DNA from: Candidatus Thiosymbion ectosymbiont of Robbea hypermnestra
GTDB taxonomy: Bacteria; Pseudomonadota; Gammaproteobacteria; Chromatiales; Chromatiaceae
Direction of reading: 5' to 3'
Assembly (NCBI GenBank): GCA_020443945.1
Contig: JAIZWN010000172.1
Span: forward strand, 1 to 15,112
DNA length: 15,112 bases
The notes beneath the pieces were generated by a model that was not told the DNA's origin, searched no databases, and saw only the letters and a program-made list of their open reading frames with translations. A program made the translations under genes and the position numbers. Below are positions 1 to 6,237 of this stretch, one piece after another (positions within the stretch are counted from its first letter, which is position 1; every line of letters starts with the position of its first letter).

Positions 1-211
1 GCCAAGAGCCGTCCGAGACCACGGCAGCATTCTTCGTGGCTTGGTGTGAGAACACGGAAGGCGGTGACCCACCGACAAGTGTATGGATTTGCTGCATTTG
101 ATTTTCGGAGGATTCGGTTAATTGAGAACGCCCCCTAGGGCGCGTGAACGAATCGGAAGGTCCGCACAGCGGACCCTTGTATGTTCCGTTTCCAATTGCG
201 AGGAACGAGCC
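1..211 (+). ncRNA. Structured leader of IS110 element, candidate bridge RNA
   Basis: This is the non-coding left part of the IS, ahead of the recombinase start at 212. Four hairpins can be drawn by eye. The first pairs 2-6 and 19-23 with the contiguous block 35-44, leaving a bulge at 7-18. The second has an inner stem 62-66/70-74 and an outer stem 52-55/79-82 around an internal loop (56-61 opposite 75-78). The third is 129-133/138-142. The fourth is 159-165/169-175, a perfect 7-bp stem with loop ACA. In IS110-group elements the left non-coding end encodes a bridge RNA of roughly 150-250 nt, whose internal loops pair with target and donor DNA. A stem with an internal loop such as 52-82 fits that pattern. 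The exact RNA ends, the IS left boundary and the guide sequences cannot be set here, and the element may begin before the window. Confidence 0.45.
200..205 (+). promoter_or_regulatory. Ribosome binding site deciding recombinase start
   Basis: GAGGAA lies 6 nt before the ATG at 212. This supports 212 as the start rather than the in-frame TTG at 122, which has no such site and would add 30 residues unlike the usual N-terminus of the family. Confidence 0.7.
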
Positions 212-1204
212 ATGAAGGTTGCCGGAATCGATGTCAGTGCTAAAACCGTCACGATGGTGATCCGCCAGCAAGAGCGGGCGGGCGAACCCCGTGGGTTCGA
301 CAATACCCCCCAAGGGCATGCCGCCTTGCGCAAGGTGTTACGGAAAGCCTCGGTTACGCGCATCTGTCTGGAGGCCACCGGCCTGTACCACCTGGATCTG
401 GCCATCGCCCTGGATGATGCCGGATTGCCGGTCATGGTCGTCAACCCCAAGGCCGCCAAGCGGTTTGCCGAGGCCCGGTCCTTACGCACCCGGACCAATG
501 CCGTCGATGCCGCGTTGCTGTCTGAATTCGCCCAGCGCATGCCGTTCCAGCCGTGGGCGCGTCCGGATGACCAAGCCCTGGGTATCCGTGCCTGCGCGCG
601 CCACATCGCGACCCTCAACCAGACCTGCACGCAAACCAAGAGCCAACTCCACGCCGCCCGGCAAACCGCCGTGACACCGGACTTTGTGCTCGCCAATCTG
701 CAACAGAGCGTCGAGTGGTTCGAGGTCCAGATCGAATCCTTCCGGCAGCAGGTCCGAAGCCTGATTGCCGCGGATGCGCACCACCAGGAGACCTTCGATC
801 TCCTCGTCACCGTTACCGGGATCGCCACCGCGACCGCCATCCAACTCCTGGGCGAGCTCCTGGTGATGCCCCAGGACATGAAGGCCAAGCAATGGGTAGC
901 CATGGCTGGCCTCGATCCGCGTGAGTACCCGTCCGGTTCCAGCGTGCGCAAGAAACCACGCCTGTCCAAGACCGGTAACCGTTACCTGCGCCTGGCCCCC
1001 TACAGGCCGGCGCTCAACGCCGCGCGGCATAACCCGCACGTGCGCGGCTACTACCGTCACCTGATCGAGAACCGGGGCCTGAAAAAGAGCCAAGCCGTCT
1101 GTGCCGTCATGCGCAAGCTTCTGCATGCCATTCATGCCATGCTCAAGACGCGCACCCCCTTTGAGAGCCACCGCTTCTATGCCCTGCCGGAAGCCACGAC
1201 CTGA
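212..1204 (+). CDS. IS110 family transposase (DEDD serine recombinase), probably impaired
   Basis: This 330-aa protein has the normal length and domain order of IS110-family recombinases. An N-terminal RuvC-like DEDD domain begins with GIDVS (D7) and includes LEATGLY (E54). A C-terminal Tnp_20 domain contains QWVAMAGLDP and SGSSVRKKPRLSKTGNRYLR, which carries the catalytic-serine region. These enzymes excise the IS as a circle and insert it at a sequence chosen by a bridge RNA. The third acidic position is unusual: the motif reads RTNAVDA where the family normally has K/R-T-D-x-x-D. N96 (codon AAT at 497-499) therefore stands where Asp is expected, while D99 is kept. A single G-to-A change would explain it. 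Family membership is certain from the motifs. Loss of activity is inferred. The start is set by the RBS at 200-205. Confidence 0.93.
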   Translation: MKVAGIDVSAKTVTMVIRQQERAGEPRGFDNTPQGHAALRKVLRKASVTRICLEATGLYHLDLAIALDDAGLPVMVVNPKAAKRFAEARSLRTRTNAVDAALLSEFAQRMPFQPWARPDDQALGIRACARHIATLNQTCTQTKSQLHAARQTAVTPDFVLANLQQSVEWFEVQIESFRQQVRSLIAADAHHQETFDLLVTVTGIATATAIQLLGELLVMPQDMKAKQWVAMAGLDPREYPSGSSVRKKPRLSKTGNRYLRLAPYRPALNAARHNPHVRGYYRHLIENRGLKKSQAVCAVMRKLLHAIHAMLKTRTPFESHRFYALPEATT

Positions 1205-1299
1205 TTCATTCCGCTTATTCCACTTATGGACCGGAGGCAAATCGGACTGGCAGCGGAACAGAGTATCTACGGTCTTACAAGGCTCGTTGCGGCCTAAAG

Positions 1300-1340
1300 C
1301 CCCTCGCCCCTGGCGGGAGAGGGGTTGGGGAGAGGGAGAG
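1300..1340. repeat. REP-like C-rich/G-rich palindrome
   Basis: CCCCTC at 1300-1305 pairs with GAGGGG at 1319-1324. CCC (1307-1309) and GGG (1315-1317) pair inside, and a TTGGGGAGAGGGAG tail follows. From memory, intergenic sequences of this type (CCCTC..CCC...GGGAGAGGGGTTGGGGAGAGGG) recur in many proteobacterial genomes. Only this one copy is visible in the window, so its repeat status rests on recollection. Confidence 0.5.
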
Positions 1341-1440
1341 TAAAACTGTCGCTTTCGAGCCTTTCCTTCCGGCTTTTTCCGGCAAGCGGGGGCCGTGAAA
1401 TCCGGTAGTGGTCAATTGGGTATCCCACCGATCCCGAGAT

Positions 1441-1470
1441 GGCGGGATACGCTACGCTGTCCCGTCCTAC
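1441..1470. repeat. REP-like palindrome with CGCTACGCT core
   Basis: CGGGA (1443-1447) and TCCCG (1460-1464) form a stem around a 12-nt loop containing the short direct repeat CGCTACGCT, followed by TCCTACGG. Intergenic sequences of the form GGCGG..TACGCTACGCT..CCGCCCTACG are common in gammaproteobacteria, as I recall. This one appears slightly degenerate. It could be a bidirectional mRNA-end structure or an IS target. Confidence 0.45.
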
Positions 1471-1485
1471 GGCCCTGAAAAAAAC

Positions 1486-1515
1486 TTTACATTTTGTTTA
1501 CCAAACAGGTAAATT
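1486..1515 (+). promoter_or_regulatory. Promoter with autoregulatory-type operator palindrome
   Basis: TTTACA (1486-1491) matches a -35 box in 5 of 6 positions. TAAATT (1510-1515) is a weaker -10 box at 18-nt spacing. A perfect palindrome, TTTACC-N5-GGTAAA (1497-1513), covers the spacer and the start of the -10 box. A repressor bound there would block RNA polymerase. HigA-type HTH proteins usually repress their own operons through such sites, so the protein starting at 1522 is the likely binder (inferred). Confidence 0.55.
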
Positions 1516-1521
1516 AATCGC

Positions 1522-2706
1522 GTGGAAATCACCTTCGCCAATGCCAAGCTGATGCAAAATAAGGTGAAATGGGGTACTGGCCAAATCCTCGACGAATATC
1601 GGCCCGACTACGCCGTCGCCCCCGGAGATGTGCTCGAATACGAGTTGGCGTTGCGCCGAATGTCCAAATCCGAGCTGGCACGTCGCACCGGTCTGACCGA
1701 GAAGCACATCAACGCCATCGTAAAGTCCAAAGGCCGATCCGACATCACGCCCGAGACGGCCCTCAAGCTGGAGCGGGCGCTGGGGATGCCCGTCGACTAT
1801 TGGTTGAACCTGGAGGCCCAATACCAGGAGGCGCAAGCGCGTCTCGCCGAAGAGGCCAAGCTGGAGCGGGACCTGAACTGGCTCGAGCGGGTCCCCGTCG
1901 ACGAAATGGCCAAACAGGGTTGGTTGCCCAAGCACCAGGACAAAAAGGCACAGCTGGTCGAGGTGCTCCGTTTCTTCGGCATCGCCGGCGTCGAACAGTG
2001 GGAGCCGATGTGGTCGCGTCTGGCGGTGGCCTACCGTCGGCATACCAGGCAGCGGACCTCCCCCGTAGCCATCTCGGCTTGGTTGCGCCAAGGCGAGTTG
2101 GCGGCGGAGCGGATCGACTGCGCGCCCTATGACAAGGCGGCATTCCGCACCGCTCTCGACCAGGCGCGCGGGCTTACGGCGGAGACCGATCCGGCGCGCC
2201 TGGTAGCGGAGCTACGGAACCGTTGCGCGGCGGCCGGAGTCGCCGTGGTATTGGTGCCGTCACTGTCCGGGACCGGCATCAGCGGCGCGACCCGTTGGTT
2301 GCATCCGGATCAGGCCGTCATCCAGCTCAGTCTGCGCTACCGGACCAACGACCATCTTTGGTTCACCTTCTTCCACGAGGCCGCCCACATCCTGCTGCAC
2401 GGAAAGAAGGACCTGTTCCTGGAGAATACCCACGGAAAAGACGCAAACGGCATGGATGCGACCAAGGAAACCGAAGCGAACGAATTCGCCGAGGAGGCGC
2501 TGATTCCCAAACGCGCCTTCGCCGCATTCTCGAGCCAGGCACCGTTCAGCAAGGCCGCCATCCAGGCATTTGCCCACTCCATCGGCATCGCCCCCGGCAT
2601 CGTCGTCGGTCGGCTCCAGCACGAGGGGATGCTACCCCACGGCCATGGCAACGACCTCAAGATCAGCTACCGGTGGCCCCACGAATGGCCATCGGAGCCG
2701 GCATAA
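1522..2706 (+). CDS. HigA-type HTH antitoxin fused to ImmA/IrrE metallopeptidase, no toxin partner
   Basis: This 394-aa protein has a Cro/CI-type HTH (about residues 35-90, recognition region SKSELARRTGLTEKHINAI at 48-66) followed by VDYWLNLEAQYQEA, typical of HigA antitoxins. A long middle region leads to a zinc peptidase domain with HEAAH (H285, E286, H289) and a downstream ETEANEFAEEALIP stretch, where E318 is the likely third ligand. Family knowledge: HigA-ImmA fusions repress a RelE/HigB-like toxin gene lying just upstream, and the peptidase domain is thought to cleave repressor-type proteins. Here no toxin ORF exists upstream. The N-terminus (GTG start, MEITFANAKL) resembles the start of such toxins as I recall them. 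An ATG at codon 11 (1552) is an alternative start without a clear RBS. The RBS for GTG 1522 is weak (AGGT at 1507-1510). It may be autoregulated through the palindrome at 1497-1513. Confidence 0.88.
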   Translation: MEITFANAKLMQNKVKWGTGQILDEYRPDYAVAPGDVLEYELALRRMSKSELARRTGLTEKHINAIVKSKGRSDITPETALKLERALGMPVDYWLNLEAQYQEAQARLAEEAKLERDLNWLERVPVDEMAKQGWLPKHQDKKAQLVEVLRFFGIAGVEQWEPMWSRLAVAYRRHTRQRTSPVAISAWLRQGELAAERIDCAPYDKAAFRTALDQARGLTAETDPARLVAELRNRCAAAGVAVVLVPSLSGTGISGATRWLHPDQAVIQLSLRYRTNDHLWFTFFHEAAHILLHGKKDLFLENTHGKDANGMDATKETEANEFAEEALIPKRAFAAFSSQAPFSKAAIQAFAHSIGIAPGIVVGRLQHEGMLPHGHGNDLKISYRWPHEWPSEPA

Positions 2707-2724
2707 AGCACATCTCTGGCTCGT

Positions 2725-3726
2725 ATGGAGACGCATCTGAAGGTCATCCGCCGGCTCGCCGACGGCGCGCTCCACTCGGGCGAGGACCTGGCCCGGGCGC
2801 TCGGCATCAGCCGCGCGGCGGTCTGGAAGGCGGTGCACAAGGCCGGTGAGGCCTTGGGCCTGGAGGTGCGCTCGGTGCGCGGCCGCGGTTATCGGTTGGC
2901 GGCTCCCCTTGAGCTGCTCGACGCCGAACGCATACTGGCCGAAATTCCGCCGCATGGCCGACGCCGCATCGAACGGCTGGAGCTCCATGGCGATATCGAC
3001 TCCACCAACAGCCATCTCATGCGTGCGGCGCAACAGGGTGCCCCCTCGGGCACCCTGTGTCTTGCCGAATACCAGCGGGCCGGACGCGGGCGGCGCGGTC
3101 GGACCTGGGTCTCCCCGTTCGGCGCCAATATCTACCTCTCTCTGCTGTGGCACTATCCCTTCGGACCGACGGCGATCAGCGGCCTGAGTCTGGCTGCGGG
3201 CGCTGCGGTGGCCGGCGTCCTGGAAGCGGAGGGCGTGCCCGAGATCGGTCTCAAGTGGCCCAACGACATCCTGTGGCGGCACCGCAAGCTCGCGGGCCTG
3301 CTGCTCGAAGTCGCCGGCGAGGCCCAGGGCCCGAGCCTGGTGGTGGTGGGGTTGGGCCTGAACACCCGGCTCCAGGCCGCCCAGGCCGCCGGGATCGATC
3401 AGCCCTGGGTAGACCTGGACTCCATCTCCGAATCCGGGACCATCGGCCGCAACCGACTGGCGGCCCGGCTGGCGGAACGCCTTACCGACACCCTGGAGCG
3501 TTACGGTACCGACGGACTCGACCCCTTCCTCCCGGAGTGGGCGCGTTTCGACCGCTACCGCGGCGAACCCGTAGAAATCCGCCTGGCCGACCAGAGCTTC
3601 ACGGGGCTCCATGCCGGCGTGACGCCGGAGGGCGCCCTGTGCCTGGATCGGAACGGCAAGATCGAGACCTTCCAGGCCGGCGAGGTCAGCCTGCGACCAG
3701 CAGCGAAAAAGGGGTCCGGCGATTGA
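2725..3726 (+). CDS. birA: Bifunctional biotin protein ligase / biotin operon repressor BirA
   Basis: This 333-aa protein activates biotin to biotinyl-5'-AMP and transfers it to the biotin carrier subunit of acetyl-CoA carboxylase. With biotinyl-AMP bound it also represses biotin synthesis genes. An N-terminal winged HTH is present (about residues 1-65, with LARALGISRAAVWKAVHKA). The ligase domain has STNSHL, the biotin/AMP loop GRGRRGR (120-126) and KWPNDI (K177), and a C-terminal SH3-like domain follows from about residue 280. All hallmarks are intact and the length is normal. The HTH makes it a group II (regulatory) BirA, but no biotin operon is in this window. It starts 18 nt after the HTH-peptidase gene with no strong RBS, so read-through from that promoter is possible. 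The birA-coaX order is common in gammaproteobacteria. Confidence 0.96.
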   Translation: METHLKVIRRLADGALHSGEDLARALGISRAAVWKAVHKAGEALGLEVRSVRGRGYRLAAPLELLDAERILAEIPPHGRRRIERLELHGDIDSTNSHLMRAAQQGAPSGTLCLAEYQRAGRGRRGRTWVSPFGANIYLSLLWHYPFGPTAISGLSLAAGAAVAGVLEAEGVPEIGLKWPNDILWRHRKLAGLLLEVAGEAQGPSLVVVGLGLNTRLQAAQAAGIDQPWVDLDSISESGTIGRNRLAARLAERLTDTLERYGTDGLDPFLPEWARFDRYRGEPVEIRLADQSFTGLHAGVTPEGALCLDRNGKIETFQAGEVSLRPAAKKGSGD

Positions 3727-3902
3727 GACCGCAAAGGACGCGAAGAACTCGAAGGAGCTGGTCCAGCGCCCTTGGCCGTTCCGCGCGGTTCCGCGGTTCG
3801 GGCCTTTCGAGGGCACCAAGGGACCAGCTTCGATCTGTTTGCGGATTACACAGAATCTTCACGGACCAGGAACGAAGCAATCTGCGAGAATCCGCGTAAT
3901 CC
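3727..3902. repeat. Inverted-repeat-rich intergenic element between birA and coaX
   Basis: This spacer has three parts. First is an A/G-rich stretch built on GCAAAGGACGCGAAGAACTCGAAGG. Second is a large imperfect hairpin: AGCTGGTCC (3756-3764) pairs with GGACCAGCT (3821-3829), and CTTGG (3771-3775) with CCAAG (3816-3820), with a 6-nt bulge on the left arm. Third is a run of near-repeats around AATCTGCG / AATCCGCGT / AATCCGTGG (3880-3908). From memory, both flanking motif types (the CGCAAAGGACGCGAAG type and the AATCCGCGTAATCCGTGGAT type) occur as intergenic repeats in many environmental proteobacteria. No gene is supported here. Confidence 0.45.
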
Positions 3903-3932
3903 GTGGATAAAAGAGGGAATCCAATCTCCCCA

Positions 3933-4664
3933 ATGGACCTTCTCATCGACATCGGCAATACCAACCTCAAGTGGGCTATCGGCGAATCCGGCGCGCCGGG
4001 GGAGATGCGAACCGTCCGGCACCATGGCGGTCTGCCGATCGACCTGCATGCGGCCTGGGAACAGTTGCCGCCGCCGCGACATGTTCTTGTCGGCAATGTG
4101 GGTGGCGCCAAGCTGGCCGGGGCCTTGGAGCGGGTCTGTCGTGCCTACTGGGACCGTGAGCCCATATTCGCCACCCCCGAGCCAAATGCCCATGGCGTCA
4201 CCATCGCCTATGCTTGGCCGGAACGGTTCGGCGTCGACCGCTGGCTGGCCCTGATCGCCGCCCATCGGCTCTGCGCCGGCCCGGTTCTGGTGATCGATGC
4301 GGGCACCGCCATCACCTACGACCTGCTGCTCGGGGACGGAAGACACCTGGGCGGGCTCATCCTGGCGGGGATCGAGATGATGCGCGATGGACTGATCGCC
4401 GGTACCCGGATCCCTCGGGTCGAGCCCGAGGAGCTGACGGCCCCCTGGGCGACGGATACGGGCGCCGCCATTGCCCTGGGCTCGCTCCAGGCCCCCGCCG
4501 CACTGGCCGAACGGCTGTTCGACCGGCTGACCCACCAGGCCGGCAGGGTCCCCGAGTGCCTTCTGGCGGGGGGCGATGCGGAACGCCTGATCCCCGCCCT
4601 GGACCTCCCGATCCGCCGGTGTCCCGACCTTGTGCTTCGGGGCTTGGCCCTGCTTGCCCGATGA
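3933..4664 (+). CDS. coaX: Type III pantothenate kinase
   Basis: This 243-aa protein catalyses the first committed step of coenzyme A synthesis, phosphorylating pantothenate with ATP. It belongs to the CoaX family of the ASKHA fold. The N-terminal phosphate loop LLIDIGNTNLKWAI (residues 3-16), ERFGVDRWLALIAA, DAGTAITYDLL (D122) and GGLILAGIEMMRDGL all match CoaX. The ATG at 3933 is chosen because MDLLIDIGNTN is the usual family start; an in-frame GTG at 3903 would add ten unlike residues. The likely RBS (GAGGG near 3913-3917) is rather far upstream. It follows birA on the same strand after a 206-nt spacer, as in many gammaproteobacteria. Type III enzymes are not feedback-inhibited by CoA (family knowledge). 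Confidence 0.95.
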   Translation: MDLLIDIGNTNLKWAIGESGAPGEMRTVRHHGGLPIDLHAAWEQLPPPRHVLVGNVGGAKLAGALERVCRAYWDREPIFATPEPNAHGVTIAYAWPERFGVDRWLALIAAHRLCAGPVLVIDAGTAITYDLLLGDGRHLGGLILAGIEMMRDGLIAGTRIPRVEPEELTAPWATDTGAAIALGSLQAPAALAERLFDRLTHQAGRVPECLLAGGDAERLIPALDLPIRRCPDLVLRGLALLAR

Positions 4665-4700
4665 CCGAGCGGACGACCGTGCGCCGGGTGACTCGGGTCA

Positions 4701-4729
4701 TTGTGCGGGCCCTCGGGTTCCCCTAGAAT
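4701..4729 (+). promoter_or_regulatory. Possible promoter upstream of tRNA-Thr
   Basis: TAGAAT (4724-4729) matches the -10 consensus in 5 of 6 positions. TTGTGC (4701-4706) is a partial -35 box at 17-nt spacing. It lies about 145 nt before the tRNA and could drive the tRNA and the genes after it. The -35 match is weak. Confidence 0.35.
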
Positions 4730-4874
4730 CCAGCCCTCGATACTGTCTCCATGGGGGGCCACGGACGAGATGTCCCGACCCGTCATTGCACGGGCGAGAG
4801 GTTCGGACCGGGGTCATTCGCGGAGGAAAGTGGCGTACCACTGGAGATCCAAGACGACCACATACCAAAATCAT

Positions 4875-4950
4875 GCTGGCGTAGCTCAGTCGGTAGAGCA
4901 GCTGATTTGTAATCAGCCGGTCGTAGGTTCGAATCCTATCGCCAGCTCCA
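4875..4950 (+). tRNA. tRNA-Thr(TGT)
   Basis: A complete 76-nt cloverleaf is present: acceptor GCTGGCG/CGCCAGC, a D arm, anticodon stem GCTGA/TCAGC (4901-4905/4913-4917) with loop TTTGTAA and anticodon TGT at 4908-4910, T arm GTAGG-TTCGAAT-CCTAT, discriminator T and encoded CCA at 4948-4950. It reads ACA (and other ACN) threonine codons. In E. coli this tRNA (thrU) lies downstream of birA-coaA and begins the thrU-tyrU-glyT-thrT-tufB cluster. Here birA-coaX precede it, but no other tRNA follows. Confidence 0.98.
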
Positions 4951-4998
4951 ACAAAGACAAGGGATTGCAAGGTAGTACGGAGCAAAAAACAAGGGCTT

Positions 4999-6237
4999 GT
5001 GGGAATTTCGAATAACACCGTATCTTCTTCTTGGTTGCGCGTGATGATGGTCGTGCCGCAATACCCCTACCCGATAGTAGGTGGGCTGGAGCGACAGGCG
5101 CACGAGTTGGCCAGGGTGCTACGGGAATCTGGCGTTTCGGTGCAGGCGCTTTCCGGCAGAGTCGATGGGACGCAGCCCGATCTGGAGATGGTGGACGGCG
5201 TGTCGGTCCACCGGATTCCCTGGTCGCCGCGGAAATGGCTGCGTTTCCTGCGAACCCCCGGTGATCTGCTCAGGGTGCTGTACGCCCAGCGCGGTACCTG
5301 CGATGTCGTTCATTTGCACCAGTTCAGTTGGTTCGGGTTGTTCACCATTGTCACCGCGCGTCTGCTGGGCAAGCCCATCCTGACAAAACTGCCGAATGTT
5401 CGCGAAGCCGGTATCCCAGGTTTGCTTGCGCAGCGTTTCGGGCGACTCAAGCTGGCGCTGTTGACGCGCTCGGATGGTCTCGTGGCCATGTCTCAAGAGA
5501 GCCTCGATGAGCTCCGGCACATCGGCTATCCGGCGGGGCGTATCCTGACAACACCGAATGGCATCAGGTTGAGTTCGCATCGGCCCGTAGGCACGATGGA
5601 GGAGCCGCAATCCCAGACCGCCTGTAAGGTGGTATTCGTTGGACGACTAGCTGAAGAAAAACGGCTCGATACCCTGTTTACGGCTTGGCGTAAGGTAGTC
5701 GATGTGGTCACAGCGGCGGCGGTTTTGGAGCTCTGGGGAAGCGGTCCGTTGCTGGCGGGGCTGCAAGGGCTTTGCCTCGAACTGGGCGTCAGTGATTCCG
5801 TTGTATTCCGTGGCCATCTGGATAAGGTGCGTGATCGCTTGGGTACCATGGATGTATTTGTGTTGCCATCCCACCTCGAAGGCAATTCGAATGCCGTTCT
5901 GGAAGCCATGGATGCCGGTTTGCCGGTCGTCAGTACCCGGGTCGGTGGTACGCCCATGCTGGTGGGCCCGGAGGGCGCCTCGTTATTGTTCGATGTGGGT
6001 GATGAGGCTGCCTTGGCGCGGCATTTGATTACCCTGATCCAAAGTCCTGCACTGCGTCGACGGTTCGGGGCCGCGATGAGGTGCAGAGCGGAAACCCATT
6101 TCGACATTCGCAAGGTAGCGCGTACCTATGGTACGGCCTATCGTTATCTGAGCGAGGGACGGCGAGATAGGTTGAGCGAGGTGGGCCGGCTGCCGGGGTT
6201 CGAGAGCCACAATGGGGCGTCGAGGGTGGTTGGATAA
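4999..6237 (+). CDS. Glycosyltransferase family 4 protein
   Basis: This 412-aa GT-B fold glycosyltransferase transfers a sugar from a nucleotide-sugar donor, probably to a polysaccharide or lipid-linked acceptor. The N-terminal domain has VPQYPYPIVGGLERQAHELA, typical of the GT4 acceptor domain. The C-terminal domain carries VFVGRLAEEKRLDTL, GSGPLL and the GT4 donor-site EX7E motif (E294, E302) in LEGNSNAVLEAM, followed by GLPVVSTRVGG. No membrane segment is obvious, so it is likely cytoplasmic or membrane-peripheral. The start is uncertain. GTG 4999 has AAGGG at a cramped 3-nt spacing, and ATG 5044/5047, just before the conserved beta strand, are alternatives without an RBS. It begins only 48 nt after the tRNA, with no clear promoter between. 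The asparagine synthase gene overlaps its stop. The sugar and acceptor cannot be read from sequence. Confidence 0.9.
   Translation: MGISNNTVSSSWLRVMMVVPQYPYPIVGGLERQAHELARVLRESGVSVQALSGRVDGTQPDLEMVDGVSVHRIPWSPRKWLRFLRTPGDLLRVLYAQRGTCDVVHLHQFSWFGLFTIVTARLLGKPILTKLPNVREAGIPGLLAQRFGRLKLALLTRSDGLVAMSQESLDELRHIGYPAGRILTTPNGIRLSSHRPVGTMEEPQSQTACKVVFVGRLAEEKRLDTLFTAWRKVVDVVTAAAVLELWGSGPLLAGLQGLCLELGVSDSVVFRGHLDKVRDRLGTMDVFVLPSHLEGNSNAVLEAMDAGLPVVSTRVGGTPMLVGPEGASLLFDVGDEAALARHLITLIQSPALRRRFGAAMRCRAETHFDIRKVARTYGTAYRYLSEGRRDRLSEVGRLPGFESHNGASRVVG

Larger units (their letters stand above)
1205..1521. other. Intergenic region: IS right end, two REP-like palindromes, promoter
   Basis: No coding region is supported in these 317 nt. 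The first ~95 nt should contain the right end of the IS110 element, whose exact edge is not visible because this family lacks clear terminal inverted repeats. Then follow two unrelated REP-like palindromes (1300-1340 and 1441-1470) and a promoter with an operator-like palindrome next to the downstream HTH gene. No toxin gene is present here, although one would be expected upstream of a HigA-type antitoxin. Confidence 0.6.

Noticed and set aside
3686..4254. Reading frames across the birA-coaX spacer on both strands
   Set aside because: They overlap the certain birA and coaX genes and translate intergenic repeat sequence; no family is recognisable.
4661..4726. A 21-codon reading frame overlapping the coaX stop (ATGA)
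   Set aside because: It is very short and Arg/Val-rich with no recognisable similarity; it ends inside the possible tRNA promoter.
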